Shown one piece after another: positions 12,119-22,600 of a stretch of DNA of 64,000 bases; positions within the stretch are counted from its first letter, which is position 1, and the number at the start of each line of letters is the position of its first letter. Both the position numbers and the translations under genes were made by a program. The DNA lies in contig NZ_JAPNTZ010000001.1 of assembly GCF_026626335.1 (NCBI RefSeq), forward strand, positions 124,001 through 188,000, in the 5' to 3' direction. The notes under the pieces were generated by a model. It was not told the DNA's origin, made no database searches, and worked only from the letters and a program-made list of their open reading frames with translations. The DNA comes from Paractinoplanes pyxinae. Its GTDB lineage: Bacteria; Actinomycetota; Actinomycetes; Mycobacteriales; Micromonosporaceae.

Positions 12119-12927
12119 CGACCGACCGCGGCCGGTGGTGGCGCTTCACGGCGATCCTGCTCATCACCGCAGTCGTGCTGGTGCCGGTGGCGGCCGTGCT
12201 GATCCTGTCGCTGCGCCCCGGCGTGGCCTCGGGCAGCACCGCCGCGTTCGGCCTGGCCAACTTCACCCACATCTTCGCCGACATCCCGACGCTGACCTGG
12301 TTGGGCAACAGCCTGGGCGTGACCCTGGCGACGGTGGCCGTCTCGGTCGCGGTGGCCGCGCCCGCCGGGTACGTGCTCTCCCGCGGTCGCAGCCGGTCGG
12401 TCTCGGCGTACTCGTTGTTGTTGTTCGTCGTTCAGTCGCTGCCGGTGATCACCGCGGTGATCCCGCTGTTCATCCTGTTCGCCCGGGCCGGGCTGGTCGA
12501 CAACCTGGTCGGCCTGGGCATCGTCTATGTCGGCGCGTCGATGTCGGTGGCGATCTGGATGATGGCCGCCTACATCGACTCGATCCCGGTGTCGCTGGAG
12601 GAGGCGGCCTGGATCGACGGGGCGTCGCTGTTCACCGGCTTCACCCGGATCGTGCTGCGCAACTCGCTGCCCGGCCTGCTGTCCACCGCGATCTTCACGT
12701 TCCTCGTCTCGTGGAACGACTACCTGGTCGCCATCGTGTTCCTGCGCTCGCAGGAGCGGTTCACCCTGCCGATCGGCGTCCAGACGTTCTTCCAGCAGAA
12801 CGGCACCGACTGGGGGTCGGTGATGGCTTTGGCGGTGGTGATGATGCTGCCCCCGGTCATCGTCTTCGCGACGCTCAACCGGTACTTCAGTGTCGGCGGT
12901 ATCGGCGGTTCGCTGGCCGGCACCTGA
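12115..12927 (+). CDS. Sugar ABC transporter permease, MalG-like
   Basis: This 270-residue second permease of the importer has six predicted helices. Its EAA motif is LEEAAWIDGASLFTGFTRIV. The start codon overlaps the previous stop (ATGA at 12115-12118), indicating translational coupling with the MalF-like subunit. A strong hairpin follows seven bases after the stop. Confidence 0.93.
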   Translation: MTTDRGRWWRFTAILLITAVVLVPVAAVLILSLRPGVASGSTAAFGLANFTHIFADIPTLTWLGNSLGVTLATVAVSVAVAAPAGYVLSRGRSRSVSAYSLLLFVVQSLPVITAVIPLFILFARAGLVDNLVGLGIVYVGASMSVAIWMMAAYIDSIPVSLEEAAWIDGASLFTGFTRIVLRNSLPGLLSTAIFTFLVSWNDYLVAIVFLRSQERFTLPIGVQTFFQQNGTDWGSVMALAVVMMLPPVIVFATLNRYFSVGGIGGSLAGT

Positions 12928-12933
12928 GGCGCA

Positions 12934-12964
12934 CCGGCGTCAGGGCCCGGGGTCCTGACGCCGG
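12934..12964. terminator. Hairpin terminator between ABC operon and sigma gene
   Basis: Perfect 11-bp arms CCGGCGTCAGG and CCTGACGCCGG enclose a nine-base loop. The genes on both sides converge, so it probably acts in both directions. Confidence 0.8.
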
Positions 12965-12971
12965 GACGCCC

Positions 12972-13745
12972 TCAGTCGCCGTCGTTGATGGTCTTGCGCA
13001 GGGTGGCCAGGCTCTGGGCGATCAGCCGGGAGACGTGCATCTGCGAGATGCCGAGCTTGGCAGCGATCTGCGTCTGGGTGAGGTTGCCGTAGAAGCGCAG
13101 GCTCAGGATCTGCTGCTCACGCCGGGGCAGGGCGGCCATCGCCGGTTCCAGGGCCAGCCGCATCTCGGTCAGCTCGTAGCCGTCGTCCTCGCCGCCCAGC
13201 GTCTCGCCCAGCTCGGGCGAGCCCTCGTCGCCGGTGGGCGCGGAGAGGCTGTCGGTCTGGTAGGCGCGTGCGCCCTCCAGGCCCTCGATGACCTCTTCCT
13301 CGCTGACGCCCAGGTGGACCGCGACCTCGGCGACGGTCGGCGCCCGGTTCAGGGTCTGGGTCAGGTCGTTGTTGGCGCTGGTGATCCGCATCCGCAGTTC
13401 CTGCAGGCGGCGGGGCACCCGGACCGACCAGGTGCGGTCCCGGAAGTGCCGCTTGAGCTCGCCCAGGATGGTGGGGATGGCGAAACCCGCGAACTCGACC
13501 CCGCGGGACGGCTCGAACCGGTCGACGGACTTGATCAGGCCGACCACGGCCACCTGCAGCAGGTCGTCGAACGGCTCGCCGCGGCCGTGGTAGCGCCGGG
13601 CCAGGTGCTGGGCGAGCGGCAGCCAGGCCTCGATGGCCTGGTCGCGGACGCGCCGGCGGCGCGGGTCGTCCGCCGGCAGGGTGGCGAACTCGGCGATCAG
13701 GGTGCTCGCCGCCTCGTCCTGGCGTGCGTAGGCAGTCGATGACAT
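12972..13745 (-). CDS. SigB/SigF-type RNA polymerase sigma factor
   Basis: This 257-residue group 3 sigma factor has region 2 (core DLLQVAVVGLIKSVDRFEPSRG), region 3 and a region 4 helix-turn-helix near the C-terminus (LTQTQIAAKLGISQMHVSRL). This layout is typical of the general-stress and developmental SigB/SigF family of actinobacteria. No anti-sigma or anti-anti-sigma gene is adjacent, which is unusual for the family. ATG 13745 has GGAG upstream; the open frame continues further but without protein character. A short tandem repeat lies about 50-70 bases upstream. Confidence 0.93.
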   Translation of the reverse strand: MSSTAYARQDEAASTLIAEFATLPADDPRRRRVRDQAIEAWLPLAQHLARRYHGRGEPFDDLLQVAVVGLIKSVDRFEPSRGVEFAGFAIPTILGELKRHFRDRTWSVRVPRRLQELRMRITSANNDLTQTLNRAPTVAEVAVHLGVSEEEVIEGLEGARAYQTDSLSAPTGDEGSPELGETLGGEDDGYELTEMRLALEPAMAALPRREQQILSLRFYGNLTQTQIAAKLGISQMHVSRLIAQSLATLRKTINDGD

Positions 13746-13794
13746 GGACCACTCCGATCGTTGCGGTGCTTCGCTGAAGAAGCTAGCGCAAAGT

Positions 13795-13816
13795 TGCGTC
13801 GTTTGCTGCGTCGTTT
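13795..13816. repeat. Tandem direct repeat upstream of sigma gene
   Basis: TGCGTCGTTT occurs twice with a 12-base period (13795-13804 and 13807-13816), 50-71 bases before the sigma start codon. It could bind a regulator. The rest of the 261-bp gap to the next gene shows nothing I can identify. Confidence 0.5.
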
Positions 13817-14006
13817 CCATCGTCGCCGCACCGACGCAAGATCGCAAGGCGACACGTCAAGGCGGGCTCGGCCGCGCAGGGGCCGGATCGCGCGGCGCTC
13901 GGTTCCGGGCAGGCGCCTGAATCCAGGCTGAAAGACGCGGGGTGGCGTCGGCGACGCACGCGTGCAAGGGTGCGGCAAAGCTTGGCGGCGCGATCGAGAG
14001 AGTCGG

Positions 14007-15668
14007 ATGAACCTGGAGCGCGGGGGAGTGGCGCGGAAAGCCGGCGCGGCGACGGCCGTGCTGGCGGCGGTGGCCGCGATGGTGGTGGCCAGTCTGGCCA
14101 ACCTGAACGGCGACGTGCGTTACGCCCTGGGCACGCTCGAGACGGCCACCCGGGGCGGCGTGAACTTCTGGGACATCTTCGTCTCGCGGCCGCTCGGCTA
14201 CAAGATCTTCATGGCCGCGCTCGACGAGGGGCGCGTCCTGGTCGTCGGCGAGACCGCCTCGGACACGACGAATTACGTGATCCGCGCCGAGACATACCTT
14301 CTGGTGCTGGCTGTCGTCGCTGTGCTGTTCGTCGGGATCCGGCGGGTGTCCGGGCTGCCCGGCGCGGCCGGAATAGCCGGGGCCACCGGGCTGGCGCTGA
14401 TCGTCGCCCCGCCCTGGCACTTCCTCGAGCCGGACTGGGTGGCCGCGCTGGCCGGCGCCCTGGCGGTCGGCGCCGCCTGCGCGCCCCGGCGGTGGTGGGT
14501 CGGCGCGCTGCTGGCCGGCCCGGTCGCGATGCTGGTGGTGGCGGTCAAGGCGTCCACCTTCCCGATCGCGCTGATCGCCCTGCTCATCATCGCCGTGTAC
14601 GACCGGCGCCGGGCCGCCTGGACGCTGCTGTCCACCGCGGTCCTGACCGGAATCTGGTTCTACCTGGTCCGGCACTTCGAGCCGTGGGAGTGGATCTGGC
14701 TCGGCGACCTGGCCAACCTCGTGCACAGCGCGCCGCAGCGGATCTACAAGGACGAGCTGATCAAGCTGCGCGACGCGATCGGGGACGCCGCCGTGCTCAC
14801 GCCCGTCCTGGTGCTGGGGCCGGCCGCCGCGGTGGCGCTCATCCGGCGCGAAACGGGCGGCCGGCGGTGGTTCGGCGCGGTGATCGCGGTGCTCGCGGCC
14901 GGGTTCTCGCTGGCTCCCGCGTACGGGCAGGGCGAGTTCTTCAACTACCACTTCGCGTCCAGCGTCGTGCTGGCCGCGGGAGCGTGCGGCGCCGCCTTCG
15001 CGCTGTGCCCCGGGTTTCGCATGCCGCTGGTCGTGGCCGCGCTGATCGCCACCGGAGCCAGCCTCGTGCTGCTGCGCCAGCCCGCCCCCTGGCGGCTGGA
15101 GCACGCCACGACGGTGGTCTGGGCGTACGAGGGGGCCGCGGTCGTGCTGGCCGTCGCCGCCTGGTTCTTCGCCGGCCGTACGGGGCTGGCCCTGCCGTGG
15201 TTCGCCGGGGTGGTCGTGCTCAGTGCCGCCTTGCTTCCGCCCGTGCTGCCCGGGCACCCGTACTCGTTCAGCAATTACAACTACACCGTGCCGGTCGGCC
15301 GCTCGTCCGACGCGCCGCTGACCGAGTTCGGCCGGCAGCTCGGCCCGGACACCCCGGTGCTGTATCTGACGTACGGCACCATCAACCACGCCATGGGCAA
15401 CCCGACGAGTTGCCGCTACCCGTCACCCCTGTGGCTGCAGCGCGGGGCCGTCCTGCCGCGGATGCGTGAGCGGCAGAGTTACGCCGACAACCTGCGCTGC
15501 CTCACCGAGGACAGCGACGCCCGATACCTGATCATCCAGAACGGCTGGTTCAATCTGCCGCGGTCGGCGCCCGACGTGCGAGCGCTGATCGACCAGCGCT
15601 TCGACTGTTCCGCGGCGGCCCGGATTCCCGCCCCGCCGCCGCTGGTGGTCTGCCCGGCCCGGCCGTGA
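14007..15668 (+). CDS. Polytopic membrane protein, possibly glycosyltransferase-like
   Basis: This 553-residue protein has about ten hydrophobic helices spread over residues 12-430 and a soluble C-terminal tail of about 125 residues containing several Cys. The long periplasmic-type loop after helix 1 and a tail rich in charged residues resemble membrane GT-C glycosyltransferases (GT39/GT87-like). I see no certain catalytic signature, so this is only a guess. ATG 14007 begins just before the first helix, with a weak GAGAG upstream. The gene is alone between the divergent sigma gene and the aminopeptidase. Confidence 0.75.
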   Translation: MNLERGGVARKAGAATAVLAAVAAMVVASLANLNGDVRYALGTLETATRGGVNFWDIFVSRPLGYKIFMAALDEGRVLVVGETASDTTNYVIRAETYLLVLAVVAVLFVGIRRVSGLPGAAGIAGATGLALIVAPPWHFLEPDWVAALAGALAVGAACAPRRWWVGALLAGPVAMLVVAVKASTFPIALIALLIIAVYDRRRAAWTLLSTAVLTGIWFYLVRHFEPWEWIWLGDLANLVHSAPQRIYKDELIKLRDAIGDAAVLTPVLVLGPAAAVALIRRETGGRRWFGAVIAVLAAGFSLAPAYGQGEFFNYHFASSVVLAAGACGAAFALCPGFRMPLVVAALIATGASLVLLRQPAPWRLEHATTVVWAYEGAAVVLAVAAWFFAGRTGLALPWFAGVVVLSAALLPPVLPGHPYSFSNYNYTVPVGRSSDAPLTEFGRQLGPDTPVLYLTYGTINHAMGNPTSCRYPSPLWLQRGAVLPRMRERQSYADNLRCLTEDSDARYLIIQNGWFNLPRSAPDVRALIDQRFDCSAAARIPAPPPLVVCPARP

Positions 15669-15778
15669 ATGCATTTGCCGGACCAGCCGATCGGACCATT
15701 CCTGACCCCCGGAGCGCGCGTTACGTTCGCGAATGGAGAGTCGCGATTGTCAATTGATCACAATGATTCGGGGGAATC

Positions 15779-17251
15779 ATGCGCATCCACCTTCGAAAGG
15801 GGGCGGCCGGCGCTGTTGCCGCGGTGACAGCCCTGGCCCTGATCGTCGCCCAGCCGGCGCCGGCCAACGCCACCTCACCCGACGAATTGTTCGCCAAAAT
15901 CCTGGTCAAGCAGGTGACCGGCGCCCACGCCAAGCAGCACCTCGACGCCCTGCAAGCCATCGCCGACGCCAACGGCGGCAACCGTGCGGCCGGGACGCCC
16001 GGCTACCGCGCCTCCCGCGACTACGTCGCCGGCAAGCTGCGCCGGGCCGGTTACAAGGTCACCCTCGACCCGATCAACTTCGTGCAGAGCTGGACCGAGA
16101 ACAGCCCGCCCATGCTGAACCGGACGGCCCCCACCGCCAAGGCCTACGTCCCGAACGAGGATTTCTACACGTTCCAGCCCTCGCCCGCGGGCGACGTGAC
16201 GGCCCAGGTGCAGGGCGTCGACCTCACGCTGCCGCCGAGCCCGGCGCCCGCGTCGACCAGCGGCTGCGAGGCCGCCGATTTCAACGGTTTCGTCGCGGGC
16301 CGGATAGCGCTGATTCAGCGGGGCACGTGCGCATTCGCGACGAAGGTGCGGAACGCGGGATTCGCCGGCGCCTCCGGAATCATCATTTTCAACGAGGGGC
16401 AACCCGGGCGTACCGACGCTTTCCCGATCGACATCGGGGAATGGCGGGCGAATATCCCGATGGTCTTCGCCGATTTCGCCGTCGGGAACGAGCTGGCCGC
16501 CATTCCAGGCGCCACCGTCCGGCTCAAGGTCGATGCCACCCTGACGCTGGGCACCGACCACAACGTCATCGCCGAGACGCGGCTGGGCAACCCGAAGAAC
16601 GTCGTGATGGTCGGCGCCCACCTCGACAGCGTGCCGGCCGGTCCGGGCATCAACGACAACGGCTCGGGCACCGCCGCGATCCTGGAGACCGCTTTGCAGA
16701 TGCGGTATTTCCCCGTACGCAACAAGGTCCGCTTCGCCTTCTGGGCCGCCGAAGAGATCGGGTTGCTCGGCTCCGACCAGTACGTCGAGGGCCTGACCGC
16801 CGCCCAGCGGGACAGGATCCGGCTCTACCTCAACTTCGACATGGTGGCCTCGCCCAACTACGCCTACAAGATCTACGACGGTGACGACTCCGACGCGGTG
16901 GGCTCGCCGGCCGGACCGCCCGGTTCGGCGCAGATCGAGCGGCAGCTCGCGGCCTTCTTCGACCGCCGCGGCCTCGGCCACGTCGGCACCGACTTCGACG
17001 GCCGCTCCGACTACGGCCTGTTCATCGCGACCGGCATCCCCGCCGGCGGCATCTTCACCGGCGCCGAGGGCATCAAGACACCGGAAGAGGCGGCCCTGTT
17101 CGGCGGCACCGCCGGCGTCGCCTACGACATCTGTTACCACCAGGCCTGCGACACCGTGGCCAACCCGAACATGACCGCGCTGGACGTCAACGCCGACGCC
17201 ATCGCCGACTCGACGGCCCGGTTCGCCTTCAACACGAGCGCTATCCCGTGA
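15779..17251 (+). CDS. Secreted M28-family zinc aminopeptidase with PA domain
   Basis: This 490-residue exported peptidase should remove N-terminal residues from peptides outside the cell. The signal peptide ends around residue 31. A protease-associated (PA) domain covers about 140-255, inserted before the catalytic core. The two-zinc site is visible as His281 (AHLDS), Asp293 (INDNGSG), Glu325/326 (AAEEIG), Asp354 (NFDM) and His454 (CYHQACD). This matches Streptomyces-type aminopeptidases. The 3' end overlaps the convergent AAA ATPase gene by 11 bases. Confidence 0.93.
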   Translation: MRIHLRKGAAGAVAAVTALALIVAQPAPANATSPDELFAKILVKQVTGAHAKQHLDALQAIADANGGNRAAGTPGYRASRDYVAGKLRRAGYKVTLDPINFVQSWTENSPPMLNRTAPTAKAYVPNEDFYTFQPSPAGDVTAQVQGVDLTLPPSPAPASTSGCEAADFNGFVAGRIALIQRGTCAFATKVRNAGFAGASGIIIFNEGQPGRTDAFPIDIGEWRANIPMVFADFAVGNELAAIPGATVRLKVDATLTLGTDHNVIAETRLGNPKNVVMVGAHLDSVPAGPGINDNGSGTAAILETALQMRYFPVRNKVRFAFWAAEEIGLLGSDQYVEGLTAAQRDRIRLYLNFDMVASPNYAYKIYDGDDSDAVGSPAGPPGSAQIERQLAAFFDRRGLGHVGTDFDGRSDYGLFIATGIPAGGIFTGAEGIKTPEEAALFGGTAGVAYDICYHQACDTVANPNMTALDVNADAIADSTARFAFNTSAIP

Positions 17252-19559
17252 CCGCGGTGGCCGTCCGGCTCAGCAGCCGGGCGGCCTCCCGGCCCCAAGC
17301 CGGCAGGCCCTTGACGTCGACCAGGGCCAGCGCCGCCGCGGCCTCGGCCCGGCCCTCGGCCCGCTCGCCCCGCGCGAGCAGCAGTTCCGCGAGCGCGGTG
17401 CGAGCCGGGATCAGCGGCCACGCCGCACCGACCCGATCGGCCTCGGCGATCACCTCGCGCAGGCCCTGCTCGGCGACCTCGACGTCGCCCTGCCGGTACC
17501 GCAGGCGGGCGAGGTACAGCCGGGCGTCCGCCATGGCCAGCGGCAGCCGGTACGGCCGGGCCAGGAAGCGCAGCAGCCGCTGTTCCAGCCCGGCCCGCCG
17601 GTCGACCGCCAGGTCCAGCCCGAAGCTGGTCAGCTCGACCACGGGCCGCAGCCGTTCGTAGTCGGCGTCGTCGACCAGCCGGCTCCCGGTCGCCAGCATC
17701 GTGGCGGCCAGCGTGGTGTCGCCGACGTGCAGCGCGCCCTGGGCCCAGTTCAGGCAGGCGCGGGCCCGCTCGCGGGGGTGGCCGGCGAGGCCGGCGGCGG
17801 CCGCGGTGACGGCGTGGCCGGCCGTGGGGTCGCCGCTCTCCAGCAACAGGGACAGCCGGGCGATCTCGACCGCGAGGACGGCCGACGGGTCGCCCGACCG
17901 GGCCGCGGCGGCGGCCGCCTCGGTCCAGCGGGCCTGATGCTCGGCCAGGTGCCGGTCGGCCACGGTGTCCGGGGCGGACAGCACGGCCAGCGCCCGGGCC
18001 CGCGTCCCGTGGTGCCGCAGGTACGGCACCGCCCGTTCGATCTCCTCGTAGCCGGCCCGGGCCTCGCCCTGCTGGCGCAGCATCCGGCCGAGGGCCAGCC
18101 CCAGCTCGCCGCGGGCGCCCGGGGGCAGGCGGCGGTCGGCGATCAGCTCGCGCAGCACCGGGATGGCGGAGGCCTGCGCGACGCTCTCGATGGCCGAGCG
18201 GCCCAGCTTGACGGCGAGGCGGGCGCGGACCCGGCGCGGCACGTCCGGGCTCTCGACGGCGCCGAGCAGGAAGCGGGCGGCCGTGCCGTCGTCGCCGCGG
18301 GCGGTGGCCAGCCCGGCGGCGGCCTCGGCGTTGCGGACGTGGTCGGCCTGGCTGCCGGCCTCGCGGTAGTGGTGGGCGAGCCGGGCGTACGGGCGGGGTT
18401 GCTGGTCCTCGAGCAGGCGGGCCGTGCGCAGATGCAGCAGGCGGCGGGTGACCGGGGGCAGCAGTTCGTGCACGACCTGGCGGGCGAGGGTGTGCCGGAA
18501 CCACAGGCGTCCCTCGCGCTGGTGCAGAAGCCCGGCCGCACGGGCCTGCTGCAGGGCGGCGGTGATCGTGTCCTCTTCGGCCTGGACGATCGCCGCCAAC
18601 GGCCACGGATCGGCGGCCTGACCCAGCACGGCGGCCGCGCCGAGAATCTCGCGGGCGGCCTCGTCGAGGCCCTGCAGGCGGGCGACCAGGACGTCGCGCA
18701 GCAGGGCCGGGACGGCGAGGTCGGCCAGGCGGTCGGGGTGCGGGCGGTCGGCGCCGGCGCCGCCGTCGGTCAGCAGCGACCGCACGACCTCCTCGACGAG
18801 GAACGGGATGCCGGCGGTGCGCTCGTACAGGTGGCCGGCGAGCGCGCCCGCGTCGGACCCTTCCAGCAGAGCGGAGCCGAGCCGGCGGACCTCGGGGCGG
18901 GTCAGCGGCGGCACCCGCAACCGCCGCAGCGCCGGACCCGGGTGCCAGCCGGGCGGAAGCTCACCCTCGCGCACGGTGATCAGGATCGTCAGCCCGGGCA
19001 CGGCAAAGGCGCCGAGATGGTCGAGCAGTTGCAGGGTGGCCGGATCGGCCATCTGCAGGTCCTCCAGCGCGAGGACCATCGGCGCCAGCGCCGCCAGCAG
19101 GGCGGCTGCCGCTCGCAGCAGCCGGGCGCGTTCGGCGTCGAGATCGAGCAGTGGCGCCGGGGCGGGCGGAAGCCGGTCGGCCAGGGACGGCAGCAGCCGG
19201 GCCAGGACACCCGCCTCCGCGTCCGGCGTCCGCATCGGCGGCAGGGTGCCGGTGGTGTGCGCGACCCGCAGTCCATCCAGGAGCGGCCCGAGCGGCTGCG
19301 GCTCGCGCAGGTCGTCGCAGTGGGCCACCACCACGGGCCGCCCGCTGTCCTCGAGCGACTCGGCCACCAGCCGGCTCTTGCCGACGCCGGGCTCGCCACT
19401 CAGCAGCACGAGGGCCGAGGGCCGGGCCAGTTCGGCGCGCAGAGCGGCGAGCAGGCGGCGCCGCCCGACGAAGGGGCCCGGCGTGGGCAGCGCGAAGAAC
19501 GAGGTCAGCTGAGACACCGGAAGGGACGATAGTCCGGCCTGTTTCGGGCAGCTACTCAT
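17241..19559 (-). CDS. Large AAA ATPase resembling LAL/LuxR regulators but lacking the HTH
   Basis: This 772-residue protein has an N-terminal AAA/STAND ATPase with the FVGRRRLLAAL lead-in, Walker A GEPGVGKS at 55-62 and Walker B MVLALEDLQMAD near 161-172. An alpha-helical, TPR-like region of about 450 residues follows. LAL (large ATP-binding LuxR) regulators have the same plan but end in a LuxR helix-turn-helix; here the sequence ends in LLSRTATAVTG without one. It may act through a partner, or be a derived signalling ATPase. The start is uncertain: ATG 19559 has only a weak ribosome-binding site and GTG 19517 is an alternative. Confidence 0.82.
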   Translation of the reverse strand: MSSCPKQAGLSSLPVSQLTSFFALPTPGPFVGRRRLLAALRAELARPSALVLLSGEPGVGKSRLVAESLEDSGRPVVVAHCDDLREPQPLGPLLDGLRVAHTTGTLPPMRTPDAEAGVLARLLPSLADRLPPAPAPLLDLDAERARLLRAAAALLAALAPMVLALEDLQMADPATLQLLDHLGAFAVPGLTILITVREGELPPGWHPGPALRRLRVPPLTRPEVRRLGSALLEGSDAGALAGHLYERTAGIPFLVEEVVRSLLTDGGAGADRPHPDRLADLAVPALLRDVLVARLQGLDEAAREILGAAAVLGQAADPWPLAAIVQAEEDTITAALQQARAAGLLHQREGRLWFRHTLARQVVHELLPPVTRRLLHLRTARLLEDQQPRPYARLAHHYREAGSQADHVRNAEAAAGLATARGDDGTAARFLLGAVESPDVPRRVRARLAVKLGRSAIESVAQASAIPVLRELIADRRLPPGARGELGLALGRMLRQQGEARAGYEEIERAVPYLRHHGTRARALAVLSAPDTVADRHLAEHQARWTEAAAAAARSGDPSAVLAVEIARLSLLLESGDPTAGHAVTAAAAGLAGHPRERARACLNWAQGALHVGDTTLAATMLATGSRLVDDADYERLRPVVELTSFGLDLAVDRRAGLEQRLLRFLARPYRLPLAMADARLYLARLRYRQGDVEVAEQGLREVIAEADRVGAAWPLIPARTALAELLLARGERAEGRAEAAAALALVDVKGLPAWGREAARLLSRTATAVTG

Positions 19560-19664
19560 TCGGTTTCCATCTTGTTAACGACCAAGATCGACACCGGATG
19601 GATCGATCGCGGTGCTTATAGCGTCACCGGCACTTCAGGCCTCTGATCGAGTCGAGGTGTTCCG

Positions 19665-22600
19665 TTGTCGCCCATCCCATTCGGCCGGTCCGTGCCGCTC
19701 ATCGTCGCGGCCGTGACCGCGCTGGCCGTGACCCCGCCGGCGCCCGCCCAGGCCCACGCTCCCGCCCCTGGTGCTCCCGCCGCGAAGAGCTCCGGTTCTC
19801 CCGCCGCCAAGAGCTCCAGCACGACGATCACCCTGATCACCGGCGATCAGGTCACCGTCCGCCCCGGCGCCGTCGTGGTGCGCGGCCCGGACGGCGAACC
19901 CGTCGGCGCCCACATCACCACCGTCGGCCCCGACACGTACGTCTACCCGGACAGCGCCCTGCCCTACGTCGGCGCCGGCCGGCTCGACAAGCGGCTGTTC
20001 AACGTCACCTACCTGCTGCGCGAGGGGTACGGCGACAGCGCGACCGGTCAGTTGCCGGTCATCCTCGGCTACCAGGACGCCGCCACCGGCCGCCGCGCCG
20101 ACAGCGTTCCCGAGGCCGGCACCGAGCTCCGGGCTCTGCCCAGCATCCGGGGCCGCGTCGTGGGCGCGGACCGCGACCGGGCCGACGAGTTCTGGGCGTC
20201 GCTGACCGGCACGTCGATGCGCGGCACCTCCATGCGCGGCACGTCGATGCGGTCCACCTTCGCCCACGGCATCAGCCGGGTGTGGCTGGACGGCAAGGTG
20301 CACGCCGATCTCGCCGACAGCGTGACCCAGATCGGCGCCCCGTCGGTGTGGGCCGGCGGCAACGTCGGCGACGGCGTCGATGTCGCCGTGCTGGACACCG
20401 GCGTCGACGCCGGGCACCCCGACCTGGCCGGCCAGATCGAGGCCGGCGCCAGCTTCGTGCCGGGCGAGGACGTCACCGACGGGCACGGGCACGGCACCCA
20501 CGTGGCCTCGACCATCGCCGGCACCGGGGCCGGATCCGGCGGCCGCGAGCGCGGGGTCGCCCCCGGCGCCGACCTTGAGATCGGCAAGGTGCTGGACAAC
20601 GGCGGCTCCGGCCAGGACTCCTGGATCATCGCCGGCATGGAGTGGGCGGCCCGGGAGCGCAAGGCCAAGGTCGTCAGCCTGAGCCTCGGCGGCGACCCGA
20701 CCGACGGCACCGACCCGATGAGCCTGGCCGTCAACCAGCTCAGCGCCGAGACCGGCGCCCTGTTCGTCATCGCGGCCGGCAACAGCGGCCCCACCGAGAC
20801 CACCGTGGGGTCGCCCGGCGCGGCCGACGCCGCCCTCACCGTGGGCGCGGTCGACGGCGACGACCACCTGGCCGAGTTCTCCAGCCGCGGTCCGCGCTTC
20901 GTCGACGGCGCGCTCAAGCCGGAGATCACCGCACCCGGGGTGGACATCGTCGCCGCCCGCGCGGCCGGCACCACGATGGGCCAGCCCGTCGACGAGCTCT
21001 ACACCACGGCCTCCGGCACCTCGATGGCCACGCCGCACGTGGCCGGCGCGGCCGCCCTGCTCGCCGCGCAGCACCCGGACTGGACCGGCGGGCAGCTCAA
21101 GGACGCCCTGGTGAGCACGGCCAAGCAGACGCCCGACTACGACGCGTACGAGGCCGGCAGCGGCCGCCTCGACATCGCGGCCACCACCAAGGCCACCGTC
21201 TTCGCCTCGGCCACCGCCTACCTCGGCATCCACCCGCTCGAGGACGAGCCGACCGGCACCGTCGAGCGGACGATCACGTACACCAACACGGGCACCGCCG
21301 CTGTCGACCTGCAGCTGACGGTCGAGGGCATCGACTTCCTGAAGCTCTCGGCATCGCACGTGACCGTGCCCGCCGCCGGCAACGCCACCGTCACCGCCAC
21401 GGTGGACTTGAGCCGTACGGGGGAGAAGGGCCGGCACACCGGAAGCGTCGTCGCCACCGCCACCGGCGGCGTGCGCGTGGCCGACACGGTCGTCGGGATC
21501 AGCACCGAGGACCAGCCCCGGCACCTGACCATCACCCCGACCGGCCGCAACGGCGAGCCCATGCCCGGCGAGATCCTGATGCTGCGCGAGGGCGACCCGG
21601 CCGGCGCCTACTACAACTTCCTCACCCTCGACGGCCGTCCGATCGACGTGCTCGTGCCGGACGGCCGGTACGCGGTGTGGATGTGGGGCGACGTCGAGGG
21701 CAGCCACGGACCCAACTCCCGCGGCATGGCCCTGGTCACCGCGCCCACCGTGGTCGTCGAGAAGAACACCGCGGTCGCGCTGAAGGCCTCGGCCACCCGA
21801 GAAGTGCAGGCCATCACGCCCAAGGCCTCGGCCACTTCCGAGGTCCGGCTCGACTACCACCGCGAGCTGGGCGACACGGCCGAGGCCACCGACGCGTACA
21901 TCATTCCCCGCTACTACGACAGCATCTGGGTCACGCCCGGTCAGAAGGTTCGCGACGGCAAGATGTCGATCACGGCTCGCTGGCGCAAGACCGAGCCGTT
22001 GCTGACGATCGGCGACTCGTTCGACGATCTGACGCTCATGTCCGGCTCGACCGTGCCGGCCGAGGGCGATCGGAAGCTGCCGGCCGTGTTCGCCGGCCAG
22101 GGCGCCACCGCCGACTTCGCCCGGGTCGACGTCAAAGACAAAATTGCGGTAGTACGCCGGGACGACCTCGACGGTCAGGTCGAGGCGGCCGAGAAGGCGG
22201 GGGCGGCGGTGCTCGCGGTCGTCAACAACGAGCCCGGCCGCTACTTCGACGCCACCCGCAAGACGAAGCTGGCCGTGGTCTCGCTGACCCAGGACAACGG
22301 CGAGCGCCTGATCGCCCAGCTCGGCCGGGGCCCGCTCAGCCTGCGCGTCACCTCCGACCCGACCACCGACTACCTGTACGACCTGGTCCGCTACTGGCCG
22401 GCCGGGACGCCCAAGTCGCTCACCTACCGCCCGTCCGAGCGCGAGCTGGCCCGGGTCGACGTCGACTTCCGGAGCACCTCCGACCGGGAGATCTCCGAGA
22501 AGCGGTTCGACAAGAACCCGGACATGCCGGTGAAGGTCGGCTCGACCACGATCATGCGGTCCGACCGGTTCCGCACCGACTGGGTCACCGCCCAGAACGA

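Noticed and set aside
20208..20252. GTSMR repeats as extra active sites
   Set aside because: The catalytic Ser453 lies in its proper GTSMATPH context; the repeats lie in the propeptide without other catalytic motifs.
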